The notes under the pieces are model-generated. The model worked only from the letters and a program-made list of their open reading frames with translations. It made no database searches and was not told where the DNA came from. The position numbers were made by a program, and so were the translations under genes. Shown here piece after piece: positions 8,404-18,517 of a DNA stretch of 64,000 bases. Source of the DNA: Halobaculum litoreum (GTDB lineage Archaea; Halobacteriota; Halobacteria; Halobacteriales; Haloferacaceae); NCBI RefSeq assembly GCF_030127125.1, contig NZ_CP126156.1, positions 1,798,001 through 1,862,000 of the forward strand, given 5' to 3'. Position 1 is the first letter of the stretch; each line of letters starts with the position of its first letter.

Positions 8404-9410
8404 CGGGCGTCACCCCCGTCGTCTGCCGGGTCCGCGGCGTCGCCCGAGGCGTCCCCGCTCGGCGCGGCCGCGCCGTCGCCGTACGCCTCCTCGATCCGCC
8501 GCAGCGCCGCGACCGCGGCCGCCTCCCGTTCGGGGGTGGCCGGCTCGCCGCCGTACCGCACCGCCTCGAACGCCTCGGTCAGGGCGGTCACGTCCTCGCG
8601 GGCCATCCCCGCCTCGACGGCGGCGTCGGCGAACTCCGCGGGCGTCGTCGACCGGGGCGCGTCGACGGCGAGCGCGGCGGTCATCTCGCGCCACGCGCGG
8701 TACACCTCGTTCTCCAGGTCGGCGTCGGCCTCCAGCCGGTCGGCGGCCGCGCCCGCGCGGGCGCCCACCTCCGCCCGGCGCTCGGGCGCCGGCGGCTCCG
8801 GGTCGGCCTCGGCCAGCTCCTCCTCGTCGTCGCCGGTGGAGACGAACAGCAGGAGCACGCTCCCGGCGATGGCGACGAGCAGCAGGAGGCTGACGATGGC
8901 CGTCGGCGCCGACACCGCCTCGTCGGCGCCGTCGGCGCCGGCGGAGCCGCCGCCGGCCGACAACACCGACCCGTTGGGCGCCGCGCTCGACCCGAGCGAC
9001 AGCGCCGTCTCCGTCGGGGTCGCCCCACACGAGATCAGCGCGAGGTACAGGACCCCGAACGGCGCCAGCGCCGACACCACGAACAGCCCGCTGATGAGCC
9101 ACGAGCCCGTCGTCCGGTACATCGACGCGAGGAACACCCCCACGACGCCGACGAGGACCGCCTGAACGGCCGGGAGTGTGAGGAACTCGACACAGACGTT
9201 CACGGCGAAGTTCGTCTCGCCGGCGCTGTCGGCGCCGAAGCCGATGCCGCCGCGCTGGTCGCTCCCGAGCCCCTCCTGGTTCGACGTGCTGCCGGACCCG
9301 AGGCCGCCGCTGGTCGTCGTCGTCGCCGAGTCGAGGGTGGCGGCGGCGACGCCGAGGGCGAGCACCGCGAGGAGGGCCAGCGCCGCGGTGGCCACCGTCC
9401 GTCGGTCCAC
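8400..9410 (-). CDS. DUF4129 domain protein
   Basis: This is a 336-residue membrane protein heading the DUF58 operon. It has an N-terminal hydrophobic segment, a Ser/Thr/Gly-rich extracytoplasmic stretch, three further membrane spans, then a cytoplasmic C-terminal DUF4129 region. The signature is DLENEVYRAWREMTAAL near residue 240, followed by TTPAEFADAAVEAGMAREDV and FEAVRYGGEPATPE. DUF4129 proteins typically sit with DUF58 and MoxR and are related to transglutaminase-associated membrane proteins. GTG 9410 (VDRRTVATAA) begins directly before the first helix. It is divergent from the histidine kinase gene. Confidence 0.88.
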   Translation of the reverse strand: MDRRTVATAALALLAVLALGVAAATLDSATTTTSGGLGSGSTSNQEGLGSDQRGGIGFGADSAGETNFAVNVCVEFLTLPAVQAVLVGVVGVFLASMYRTTGSWLISGLFVVSALAPFGVLYLALISCGATPTETALSLGSSAAPNGSVLSAGGGSAGADGADEAVSAPTAIVSLLLLVAIAGSVLLLFVSTGDDEEELAEADPEPPAPERRAEVGARAGAAADRLEADADLENEVYRAWREMTAALAVDAPRSTTPAEFADAAVEAGMAREDVTALTEAFEAVRYGGEPATPEREAAAVAALRRIEEAYGDGAAAPSGDASGDAADPADDGGDAR

Positions 9411-9596
9411 GATGTGCGTCGGTAACGCGGGACCGGGTTCAAAGCTTTCGACGGCGGGGACCCGGCGGACGGGAGCGACCCGCGGGGGGTCCGCGACGGC
9501 CGCACACGCGCTCGCGTGGCCCGCAGCCGACGTGTCGCGTCGAGGACGGGTATCGTTACTCTCAAACCGCGCGACTCCACAGCGCCGAACGACTAC

Positions 9597-10769
9597 ATGT
9601 CGGAGGGCACACGGGGACGGCTGCGCGGGCCCACCGTCGGGGGGGACGGCGACCGAGCGGCGTCGCTCCGGCACCTCCACGCGGCGACCCGGCGGATGAT
9701 GAACGCCGAGTCGGCGACGGCGGTCGCCCGCGTCGCCGCCGAGGCGGCCGAGGCCGTCCTCGGGCTCGACCTCAACAGCATCCGGCTGTACGAGTCCGGG
9801 CCGCCGCGGCTCGTCCCCGTCGCCTACGCCGACGCCGTCGTCGACGTCGCCGGCGAACGGACGCCGTACCGGCGCGGCGAGAGCGTCCACTGGGAGGCGC
9901 TCGACGCCGGCGAGTCCCGCCTGTACCGGCGCGTGAGCGAGATCCCCGAGGAGCGGGCCGCCGACCTCTCCGGCGAGGGCAGCATGCTCGTGTGTCCGCT
10001 GGGCGACCGCGGCGTGCTCGCCTTGGGGACGCTCGCGGCCGACGCCATCGACGACGAGGCGGTGGCGCTCGCGGAGGTGCTGGCGGCGAACACCGAGGCG
10101 GCGCTGGAGCGCGCCGAGCGCGAGCGCCAACTCGAACGCAAGTCCGAGCGCCTCGACCGCTTCGCCGGCGTCGTCGCCCACGAGTTCCGCAACCCCGTCA
10201 CCATCGCCGCGGGCCACCTGGAGTACGTCGACGGCGCCGCGGACGACGAGCCCCACCTGTCTGCGACCCGGCGGGCGGTGTCGCGGATGGACCGCCTCAT
10301 CGACAGCCTGCTCGACATGGTCCGGGAGGGCTCCGCCGCCGGGACGACCGAGCCGGTGGCCGTGGACGCGGCCGTCCGCGAGGTGTACGAGGCCGAGGCG
10401 GTCACCGCCGCCGCGCTCCGCTGCCCGGACCGCGTCACCGTCGAGGCCGACCTCGATCGCCTGCGGACCATCTTCGAGAACCTGTTGGGCAACGCCGTCG
10501 CCCACGCCGACGAGGGGGTGACGATCACCGTCGGCGCGCTCGACGACCGGGCGGGGTTCTACGTCGCCGACGACGGCCCCGGCTTCGACGCCGCCGACCC
10601 CGACCGCCTGTTCGAGTACGGCGCGACCGCCGACGCCGAGGCGACCGGGCTGGGGCTGGCCATCGTCCGCGACGTGGCCGAGGCGCACGGCTGGCGCGTC
10701 CGCGCCACGACCGCCGACGGCGGCGGCGCTCGCGTGGAGTTCCACACGGCTCCCGAGCGCGAGGAGTGA
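9597..10769 (+). CDS. Soluble GAF-domain sensor histidine kinase
   Basis: This 390-residue kinase has no membrane segment, so it should sense an intracellular signal. Residues ~30-170 form a GAF-like domain (ATRRMMNAESATAVARVAAE, then LGLDLNSIRLYESG). A short coiled coil (ERAERERQLERKSERL) leads to the HisKA motif FAGVVAHEFRNPVTIAAGHL, whose His is the phosphoacceptor. The HATPase part has an N box (ENLLGNAVAHAD), a G1 box (VADDGPGFD) and a G2 box (ATGLGLAIV). ATG 9597 is preferred; in-frame GTG codons upstream lie in promoter-like sequence. No cognate regulator is adjacent; the HalX regulator at 18518 is one candidate partner. Confidence 0.92.
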   Translation: MSEGTRGRLRGPTVGGDGDRAASLRHLHAATRRMMNAESATAVARVAAEAAEAVLGLDLNSIRLYESGPPRLVPVAYADAVVDVAGERTPYRRGESVHWEALDAGESRLYRRVSEIPEERAADLSGEGSMLVCPLGDRGVLALGTLAADAIDDEAVALAEVLAANTEAALERAERERQLERKSERLDRFAGVVAHEFRNPVTIAAGHLEYVDGAADDEPHLSATRRAVSRMDRLIDSLLDMVREGSAAGTTEPVAVDAAVREVYEAEAVTAAALRCPDRVTVEADLDRLRTIFENLLGNAVAHADEGVTITVGALDDRAGFYVADDGPGFDAADPDRLFEYGATADAEATGLGLAIVRDVAEAHGWRVRATTADGGGARVEFHTAPEREE

Positions 10770-10809
10770 CCCGCCGGCGACGCCGCGGAGTCGCGGCGGG
10801 GACGCCGAC

Positions 10810-11862
10810 TCAGTACGTCAACAGCACCTGCAGCGCGCGTTCCGGCTCCTCGTCGAGCAGCCGGTACGCCTCGGGCGCCTCCGCCACCGGGAGGCGGTGG
10901 GTGACGAGGCGCTCGGTGTCGACGTCGCGGAGCCGCCGCCACGCCGTCGCGAGCCGGCGCTCGGTCGTCCACCGCCCCCGGCGCTCGGGGGCGAGCGTGC
11001 TGACCTGACTCGCGCGCAGTTCGATCCGGCTCCGGTGAAATCGACCGTCGAGCGTCAGCGCGGCGGGCTTGGCGCCGTACCACGACCCGACGACGACGCG
11101 GCCGCCGTACCCCGTCGCGGCGATGGCGTCGTCCAGCGCGGCCGGGTTGCCCGACAGCTCGTACGTCAGGTCCGCGCGGTCGGGCGCGTCCCCGTCGCCG
11201 CCCGCGTTCGGGGAGCCCGTCCCCGTTCCGGTCGGCGCGCACAGCGCCGCGGGGTCGCAGTCGTCGGGCGCCACGCTGCGGTCGGCGCCGAACGCGGTCG
11301 CGGCCTCGCGCCGGCTCCCGTGGCAGTCGAGCGTGACGAGACGCTCGAGCGGGAACGTCGACAGCAGCGCCGTCGTCAACAGGCCGACGACGCCCTGACC
11401 GAACACGACGGCGCGCTCGCCGATCGCCGGCTCGCCGTCCATCGTCAGGGTCACCGCCGTCTCGACGTTCGGGAGGAACACCGCCCGCTCGGGCGGGATG
11501 CCGTCGGGTACGCGGCTCACGGCGTCGACGTCGACGACGAAGTCGCTGGCGTGCGGGTGGAACGCCAACACCGTCTCGCCGTACCACGCGGGGTCCACCC
11601 CGGGCCCGACCGCGGTCACCTCGCCGACGGTCGCGTACCCGTACGGGAACGGGTACGTGAGCGAGCCGTCGAGCGACGGGAGCGTCTCGTCGGCCGCCGT
11701 CTCGGGGTTCATCTCCCCGCGGTAGAGGAGCAGCTCCGTGCCGGGGCTGATCGCCGACACCGTCGCCTCGACGGCGATCTCGCCCGCCCCGGGGTCCGAA
11801 CGGGTCGTCTCGCGCACCTCGACCTCGCCGGGCCCGGTGAAGTAGACGGTCCGACCGGACAC
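10810..11862 (-). CDS. MDR-superfamily oxidoreductase, apparently zinc-independent
   Basis: This is a 350-residue medium-chain dehydrogenase/reductase-fold protein. The N-terminal GroES-like domain is followed by a Rossmann domain with AVVFGQGVVGLLTTAL as the nucleotide-binding turn. The usual catalytic zinc motifs are missing: there is no Cys near residue 38 (ISPGTELLLYRG instead) and no GHE motif (FPYGYATVGEV instead). This variant resembles the BchC-like branch of the superfamily. The start is GTG 11862. A Gly/Thr/Ser-rich insert near residue 210 lengthens the Rossmann domain. It is not operonic with its neighbours, and the substrate cannot be predicted. Confidence 0.8.
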   Translation of the reverse strand: MSGRTVYFTGPGEVEVRETTRSDPGAGEIAVEATVSAISPGTELLLYRGEMNPETAADETLPSLDGSLTYPFPYGYATVGEVTAVGPGVDPAWYGETVLAFHPHASDFVVDVDAVSRVPDGIPPERAVFLPNVETAVTLTMDGEPAIGERAVVFGQGVVGLLTTALLSTFPLERLVTLDCHGSRREAATAFGADRSVAPDDCDPAALCAPTGTGTGSPNAGGDGDAPDRADLTYELSGNPAALDDAIAATGYGGRVVVGSWYGAKPAALTLDGRFHRSRIELRASQVSTLAPERRGRWTTERRLATAWRRLRDVDTERLVTHRLPVAEAPEAYRLLDEEPERALQVLLTY

Positions 11863-12031
11863 GGTCAGCGCCGCCCCGTCGGCGCGGCTGTGGGGTCGCT
11901 CCGGACCGAGTGCGGCCGGCGGTCGCCGAGCCCCTCGGCGCTTCTGTCTGTCACTTTCGGTACCAAGGCTTCGGGGGTATAACTGCTGGCCCGGGCGTCG
12001 GCGCCCGGCGCGGCGCCGGCCGCCTCGGCGC

Positions 12032-12472
12032 TCACTCGTCGGCGACCCCGTCCGGGTCGCGGCGAACCGTCAACACCGGCACCTCGGACAGGCGGACCAC
12101 CTTCTCGGTGACGCTCCCGAGCAGATACCGGTCCAAGCCGGTGCGGCCGTGGGTCCCCATCACGATCAGGTCGACCCCCTCCTCGTCGGCGTAGTCGAGG
12201 ATCTCGCCGTGCGGGACGCCGGTTCGCGTCGCCGTGACCACCGTGACGTCGGCCGCCTCGCCGCGCTCGGCGACCGCCGCGACGGCCGCCCGGGCGTCCG
12301 ACTCCAGCGTGTCGAAGATCGATCCGAGGCCCTCGTTGACGGTGTAGATCGGCTCCACGACCGCCAGCGCGTGCAGCGTCGCGTCGTACGTCGCCGCGAG
12401 GTCGAGCGCGCGGTCGACCGCCGGGTCGACGGCGTCGCTCCCGTCGGTCGGGACGAGGATCCGGTCGTACAT
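12032..12472 (-). CDS. Universal stress protein (UspA family)
   Basis: This is a 146-residue UspA-fold protein. It opens YDRILVPTDGSDAVDPAVDR, and the C-terminal ATP-binding loop reads VMGTHGRTGLDRYLLGSVTE, matching the G-x2-G-x9-G-(S/T) pattern of nucleotide-binding members, then VPVLTVRRD. Such proteins bind ATP and influence stress survival by unclear mechanisms. It is a single gene, divergent from the GH97 hydrolase at 12647, sharing a 174-bp intergenic region. Confidence 0.95.
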   Translation of the reverse strand: MYDRILVPTDGSDAVDPAVDRALDLAATYDATLHALAVVEPIYTVNEGLGSIFDTLESDARAAVAAVAERGEAADVTVVTATRTGVPHGEILDYADEEGVDLIVMGTHGRTGLDRYLLGSVTEKVVRLSEVPVLTVRRDPDGVADE

Positions 12473-12646
12473 GCTCGCGCGGACGCGCCCGACCGGTATG
12501 GCTCCCGGCGACGGTTCCCGCGGTCGTGCGATCGGCGCCGAGCGCCGCGAGCGGGACCCTCCGGCACGGTGTGGTCGCCACGGGGCAACCTTGGTGAACG
12601 TACAGGCAAGTTTTTTGTAACTGCCACGACGACACCGTACAGAACG

Positions 12647-15600
12647 ATGGGTGAAAGATCACAACACACCTCACGACAGTACGGACGACGATCGGTCCTC
12701 GGGGGGATCGGGGGACTGTTGGCGGCGGCGGCGTTCTCGCGGCCGGTCTCGGGGAGACCGCCGCGCGCGTCGACGACGGCGACGCGAGCGCGACCCAGAC
12801 GGTGAGCTCGCCGGACGGGTCGCTGACGGCGACGGTCGACGTGAGCGACGGGTCGGCGACGTACCGGCTGGAGCGCGACGGCACGGCGGTCGTCGGGGAG
12901 TCGGGGCTCGGGTTCGACTTCGCCACCCAGCCGTCGTTCGGCGACGGCCTGCGCGTGACGGGGAGCGCGCGGGCGTCCGTCGACGAGTCGTGGACGCCGG
13001 TGTGGGACCGGTACGACGAGATCGACGAGCGCTACGAGGAACTGCGGATCGGGCTGGAGGAGACCGCCGCGCCGGGGCGGTACGCGACGCTCGCGGTCCG
13101 CGCGTTCGACGACGGGATCGGCCTCCGGGTCGTCCTCGGCGACGGCTTCGGGCAGTTCGCGCTGGCGAACGAGCGCACCGAGTACGCGTTCGCCGACGAC
13201 TACGAGTCGTGGTGGATCCCGAACGACTACGACAACTTCGAGGTGGAGTACGAGCGCACCGCCCTCAGCGAGGTGGCGGGGCGGCTCGACGAGGTCGGCG
13301 GCGGCGCGTTCGACGGCGTCCACACGCCGATCACGATGCGCGGCGGCGACGACCTGTACGTGAGCGTCCACGAGGCGGACCTCACCGACTACGCGTCGCT
13401 GGCGCTGACGCCCGACACGACCGCCGACGCGCCGGCGACGACGTTCGAGTCGACGCTCGCGCCGCTGCCGGACGGGACGAAGGTGACCGGCACGGCGCCG
13501 CACGTCACGCCGTGGCGGACGATCCAGGTGGCCGACCGGCCGGGGGCGCTCGTCGAGTCGAACCTGATCGTCAACCTCAACGACGACTACGACCCCGACG
13601 TGTTCACCGAGGGCGTCGACTGGATCGAACCGGAGACGTTCGTCGGCATCTGGTGGCTGATGATCACCGGGCGCGCCGACTGGGAGTTCACCGGGACCGA
13701 GTCGGGGAACCACGGCGCCCAGACCGGCCGCGCGAAGCAGTACATGGAGTTCGCCAGCGAGCACGGCATCCCGGGCGTCCTCATCGAGGGGTGGAACGAA
13801 GGGTGGGCGAGCTACCCCGGCGACGGGAGCGCCTTCGACTTCACCACCTCCTACCCCGACTTCGACCTGCAGGAGGTGACCGAGTTCGGCGCCAGCCTCG
13901 ACCCGCCGACGCAGATGGTGATGCACAACGAGACCGCCGGCGACTTCCGCAACTACGAGTCGCAGTTGCCCGGGGCACACGACTTCTACGAGTCGCTGGG
14001 CATCGACGCGATCAAGACGGGGTACGTCGCCGACAGCGGGAACCTCGCGGGCGAGGGGTTCAACCACCACAACCAGGTGCTCGTCAACCACCAGACGCTC
14101 GTCGCGGAGTCGGCCGCCGCGAACAAGCAGAAACTGGACATCCACGAGCCGATCCACCCGACGGGGCGCCGGCGCACGTACCCGAACATCATGACCCGCG
14201 AGGGCGTGAAGGGGCAGGAGTACGACTCCTTCGGCGAGATCACGCCCGAGCACCACGTCACGTTCCCGTTCACGCGGATGCTCGGCGGGCCCGTCGAGTT
14301 CACCCCCGGCGTCTTCGACATGGACTCCGGCTCCGGCGGCATCGAGACCACCCGCGCCAAGCAGTTGGCGATGTACCCGACGTACTTCAGCGGCCTCCAG
14401 ATGGCCGCGGACCTGCCGAGTTCGTACCTCGCGGAGCAGCCGGCCGAGTCGGGCCTCGGCGAGGTCCAACAGGCCGAGTTCTGTGACCTGGACGGCTTCA
14501 CCCGCCGGGCACGGTGGGCGAACGCGCAGGGCGAGCGGTACGTCCCGGTCGACCCGAACACCGTCGAGTCGGGCGCGTCGCTGTCGTGGACGGTGACGGA
14601 CGTGCCCGCGGCCGGCACGTACACCCTGCACGTCCGCTACGCGAGCGACGCCGAGAACAACGCCGTGCCCGCCGACCGGCCGCGGACGGCGACCGTGTCG
14701 ACGCCCGCCGGCGACACGCAGGTGGCGTTCGAGCCGACGACGTACTGGGACGTGTGGGACAGCGTCGCCGTCGCGGTCGACCTCGACGCCGGCGACAACG
14801 AGGTGAGCCTCGCGCTGACCGCGGGCGACACCGGCGGGGTCAACGTCGACGCCGTCGCCGTCACCGACGGGGCCGGCGAGATGCCCGAGCCGGAGACGGC
14901 GCCGATCCGCGGGCCGACCGTCCCCGCGTTCGACTTCGTCGAGGACGTCCCGGCCGCCGGCTGGGACGACACGCGCGTCGTCGACGCCGCGATCGGCGAC
15001 TACATGGCGACGGCCAGACGGTCGGACGACGAGTGGTTCCTCGGCGTCATGACCGACGAGGGCGGGCGCGCGCTCGACGTCGACCTCGGCTTCCTGCACC
15101 CCGCCGACGACCGCGCCGGCGGCCGCGGGAACGCCGGCGAGGGCGACGGAAACGGGGGTAACGGGAACGGGAACGGCAACGGCAATGGCAACGGGAACGG
15201 CGGCGCGAGCGACACCGCGCCCAACGGCCCGAAGTACGTCGCCGAGATCTACGCCGACGGCGTCGACGCGGCGTTCGACGGGAACCTCACGGACGTGCGG
15301 GTCGACGAGGCGGTCGTCACGCCCGGCACCACCCTGCTCGCGTCGATGGTCGGGAGCGGCGGGACCGCGGTCCGCTTCCGCCCCGCGGAGGGGCGCGAGA
15401 TCGCCGAGTTGCCCCGCTACGAGCGTCCCGAGCAGGACGTGTCGGTCTCGGTCGCCGACGAGGTGTTCGTGCAGGAGCCGTTCGTCACCGCCACCGGGTC
15501 GAACGACGGCGACTACGTCGGCGGCACCACGGTCGAGGTGCTGGTCGACGGCGACCTCGTCCGCACGGCGAACGTGCGGTTCCCGCCGAACTCGACGGGG

Positions 15601-16407
15601 AACGAGCGGACGCTGGCGCTCGACCTCGACGACCCCGGCACGTACGACGTGGTCGTGCGCACGCCCGAGGGGGAGCGGCTCGCGAGCGAGACGGTGACGG
15701 TGAAGCCGCCGGCGACGGTGCGCGACATCGCCGACCCCGCGGGCGACGACGACGGCCCCGGCGGGTACACGTACCCGACGGACGGGGCGTTCAGGGACGG
15801 CGCGTTCGACCTGCGCTCGGTGGCGGTCTCGCGCACCCCCAGCGTCGCGCAGTTCACCTTCGAGGTGGAGACGCTGTACAACGCCTTCGGCAGTTCGCGC
15901 GGCTTCTCGCCCCAGCTGTTCGTCTGTTGGGTGCGCGACCCGAGCAAGGACGGCGGCGCGACGACGAGCCTCGACGACCTCGGCGCCCGCGTCGAGTTCG
16001 CGGACGCGTGGCACTACCGGCTGGAGGTGAGCGGCTTCACGAAGAGCGTCGTCGACGCGACCGGCGCGGCGGTCACGAACGACGACGGCGCGGCGGTGTC
16101 CGTGCGCGACAGCGTCGACACCGACGCCGGCACCGTGACGTTGAGCCTCCCGAGCGACGCCTTCGGCGACACCCGGATCGCGGACCTCGAGGTGGTCGCG
16201 GCCGTCGGCTCGGAGGACTTCGGCTCGCTGCGGGCGGTGCAGCCGACGGCCGGCGGGTTCGTCTTCGGCGGCGCCGACCCCGACGCGGTCGACGACGCGC
16301 CGCGGGTGATCGACGCGGTGACGCCCGACGGCGTCGCCCAGTCGGACGCGCTGGCGTACGCGGCGGGCGACCGGGCGACGCTCCCGTTCGTGCCTCTCGA
16401 CGGGTAG
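12647..16407 (+). CDS. Secreted multidomain GH97 glycoside hydrolase
   Basis: This is a ~1250-residue exported carbohydrate-active enzyme. A Tat signal (GRRSVLGGIGGLLAAAAF) begins after ATG 12647; the frame then shifts near base 12735 by one base and continues to TAG 16405-16407. Domains in order: GH97 N-terminal beta-sandwich (~45-310), catalytic barrel (~315-610, with GIPGVLIEGWNEGW), a CBM35/CBM6-like module (~620-760, YTLHVRYASDAENNAV), the GH97 C-terminal sandwich interrupted by a Gly/Asn linker (15148-15203), and a glucodextranase C-terminal-like module (~1025-1250, YNAFGSSRGFSPQLFVCWV). GH97 enzymes act on alpha-glucosides or alpha-galactosides; the last module suggests binding of alpha-glucan or the cell surface. 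The substrate is inferred only. Confidence 0.88.
15148..15203 (+). repeat. GGNAAC hexamer tandem repeat coding a Gly-Asn linker
   Basis: About nine imperfect copies of a GGNAAC unit (GGGAAC, GGCAAC, GGCAAT) encode alternating Gly-Asn. The repeat lies inside the GH97 C-terminal beta-sandwich, between a strand ending DLGFLHP and one beginning PKYVAEIYADG. Confidence 0.85.
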
Positions 16408-16432
16408 GCGCCGGCCCCCGGTCGTCGCCGGA

Positions 16433-16813
16433 CTACACCCCGGGACCGCGGTACGACGCGTCGCCGAAGCCGAGGAGGGGGTAGAACACCGGCTGGAGGA
16501 GCCAGAGCCCGAGGCCGTAGCCGAGCCCTTTCCCGAACGCCGCGGCGATGTCGACGGAGATCTTCGCCAGCACGAGCAGGTTCACCAGCGGGATCAGCAG
16601 CAACAGCAGGTACCACCACGGGTTCCCGCCGATCTTGATCATCAGGTACGTGTTGTAGATCGGGACGATCGCCCCCCACGCCGGTTCGCCCGCCTTGGCG
16701 AACACCTTCGCCAAGCCGGCGACGAACGCAACGAGGATCGCCAACTGGATCACCAACACCACGGCCGCCGCCCCGCCTGATCCGTCGCTCTGGAGTATTG
16801 TCGGATCGACCAT
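16433..16813 (-). CDS. DUF5684-like membrane protein
   Basis: This is a 126-residue protein with four membrane spans. The recognisable pattern is WGAIVPIYNTYLMIKIGG followed by NPWWYLLLLLIPLVNLLV, then AAFGKGLGYGLGL and LLGFGDASY, which matches DUF5684 proteins. ATG 16813 is chosen because the frame upstream reads through sequence of non-coding character. It is convergent with the GH97 gene, their stops about 25 bases apart. No function is known for the family. Confidence 0.8.
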   Translation of the reverse strand: MVDPTILQSDGSGGAAAVVLVIQLAILVAFVAGLAKVFAKAGEPAWGAIVPIYNTYLMIKIGGNPWWYLLLLLIPLVNLLVLAKISVDIAAAFGKGLGYGLGLWLLQPVFYPLLGFGDASYRGPGV

Positions 16814-16985
16814 CGTTCCCCCCGAGCGGAACGGCCCACATAGTTCTTGTCGTTCCTCGGACCGGTCGCCCGGGTCGAGCGACCGGCTCCGGCGGGTCGA
16901 CGACGCCCACACCCCGGAGCGACCCGCGGCGGATCCGGTCGTCCCCGGCGACATCCTTTATGTGCTCCGACCGCCCCCGGACGCC

Positions 16986-17821
16986 ATGCACGCCGCGTCG
17001 CGTCCGCTCACCCGCCGGACGCTCCAGGCGGCCGCCGCCTCCTTCGGACGCGACGCGCCGCGGGCCGGGTCGGGGCGCGTCGACCTCGCCGACCTGTTGG
17101 CCGACCCGTACGCCGACCCCCACGACGCCGAGTACCGGCTCGCGCGCGCCGAGCGCCGGCTGTTCGCCGCGGGCGACCGGCGGGCGGTGTTCCTCACCGT
17201 GTACGGCGCCGTGACGAGCCGGGTCCGTCGCGAGTTGACCGGGAGCGCTTCGCCGACCCCGAGTGGGTCGGCGCGTACCTGACGGCGTTCGCGAACCGCT
17301 ACCGGACGGCGCTGGCGGCGTACGAGCGCGGCGAGCGCGACCGGGTGCCGCGGGCGTGGCGGCTCGCGTTCGACGCGGCGCTCGCCGGCGACACGCTCGT
17401 CACGCAGGACGCGCTGCTCGGCATCAACGCCCACGTCGTCCACGACCTCGCGCTCGCGCTCGTCGACGTCGGCGTCGACCCGAAGCCGGCGCGCAGGGCC
17501 GACCACGACGCCGTGAACGCGGTGCTGGCGGAGTTGGTCGACGTGGAACAGGCGTTGCTCGCGCGGCGCTACGCGCCCGGGATCGCGGAGATGGACGCCG
17601 CCGGCGGGCGTCTCGACGAGCGCGCGGCGTACCTCACGCTCGCGGAGGGGCGCGACTGGGCGTGGCACTGCGCCGTCGCGCTCGCGGACGGCGGTCCGCT
17701 GGCGCGGCGCACCGTCCGGTGGCTGCTGGAGCGGGTCTCCGCGGGCGCCGGCCGGCTGGTGCTCGCGCCCTCGCGCCACGCGGTCGCCCGCGACCGCCTC
17801 GGTGCGCTCGAACGCGGGTGA
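16986..17821 (+). CDS. DUF5995 family protein, one frameshift
   Basis: This is a ~278-residue soluble protein of the DUF5995 family. The first part runs from ATG 16986 to about base 17240 (ERRLFAAGDRRAVFLTVYGA), then the frame drops by one base. The second part begins RERFADPEWVGAYLTAFANR and contains VPRAWRLAFDAALAGDTLV and the family hallmark LLGINAHVVHDLALALV. The family is all-alpha and of unknown role. One missing base near 17240 restores a continuous reading. It is flanked by a DUF5684-like gene and an unknown gene, both on the other strand. Confidence 0.85.
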
Positions 17822-18001
17822 CGGCCACGAGTGACGGGCGGGACGGCACCCTCACACGGGCGGAGCCCGGTCGTCGGTGCGGCGTATCGGCCGGGACGGC
17901 CGTGGACACGGACCGATACGGCCGCGCGGAGGGTCGCCTCGGCGACGGGCGGGTGACGATGCCCGCCGCGTGTCGCGTCGTCCGGCGCCGACGGTCTGGA
18001 C

Positions 18002-18427
18002 TCACTCCGGGCGGAGCACCGTGCGGATCGCCGTCGCCGCCTCCCGGAACGCCCGCGAGTCCATCGTGTCGGTCGTGAGCAACACGCCGCGGTCGCCCTC
18101 GATCACGCGCACGACGAAGCCGTGGTCGTGGAACCGCACGGTGAAGCCGTACGGGCCGATGTCGGTGCTCGGCTCGCCGACCGACAGCGAGGTGCGGACG
18201 GGCGCCTCGGCGAAGCCGACGCGCTCCAACTCGACGAGCGGTCGCTTGACCGCGTCGACGTCGACCTCGGGGTCGTACAGGTCCGCGCGCGTGTACAACA
18301 CCTCGAACGACCCGGGCGTGAACGCCACGACGCTCCGGAGGTCGTCACCGAGGCCGGTGCGGGCCGCGGCCACGACGCGCTCGCCGTCGGCAGACTCGGG
18401 GAGGAAGAACTCGGGTGACTCGTCCAT
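18002..18427 (-). CDS. Conserved hypothetical protein, probable haloarchaeal family
   Basis: This is a 141-residue soluble acidic protein. It has alternating beta and alpha character: LRSVVAFTPGSFEVLYTRAD, then FVVRVIEGDRGVLLTTDTMD near the end. No cysteine, signal or membrane helix is present. The start is ATG 18427, with a TTGATACG element upstream on the minus strand acting as a possible TATA box. The composition resembles small haloarchaeal regulators' sensor domains (possibly DUF7522), but I do not assign a family. It lies just downstream of the HalX regulator gene on the same strand. Confidence 0.65.
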   Translation of the reverse strand: MDESPEFFLPESADGERVVAAARTGLGDDLRSVVAFTPGSFEVLYTRADLYDPEVDVDAVKRPLVELERVGFAEAPVRTSLSVGEPSTDIGPYGFTVRFHDHGFVVRVIEGDRGVLLTTDTMDSRAFREAATAIRTVLRPE

Positions 18428-18517
18428 GTGACCAGAACGACACGAGTCGTATCAACTCTTTCTGTGTAACGGTCGGGGCGGACGCTCCGACCGGCGGGAG
18501 GGAGCGTCGGCGCGCGG

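Noticed and set aside
9516-9597. Upstream in-frame GTG start for the histidine kinase
   Set aside because: The extra residues are promoter-like sequence with a TATA-like GTATCGTTAC. The GAF domain begins after ATG 9597.
12166-16014. A 1282-codon minus-strand open frame opposite the GH97 gene
   Set aside because: It mirrors the plus-strand gene, has Arg/Val/Asp-rich low-information text and no domain. High-GC third positions create long false frames on the complement.
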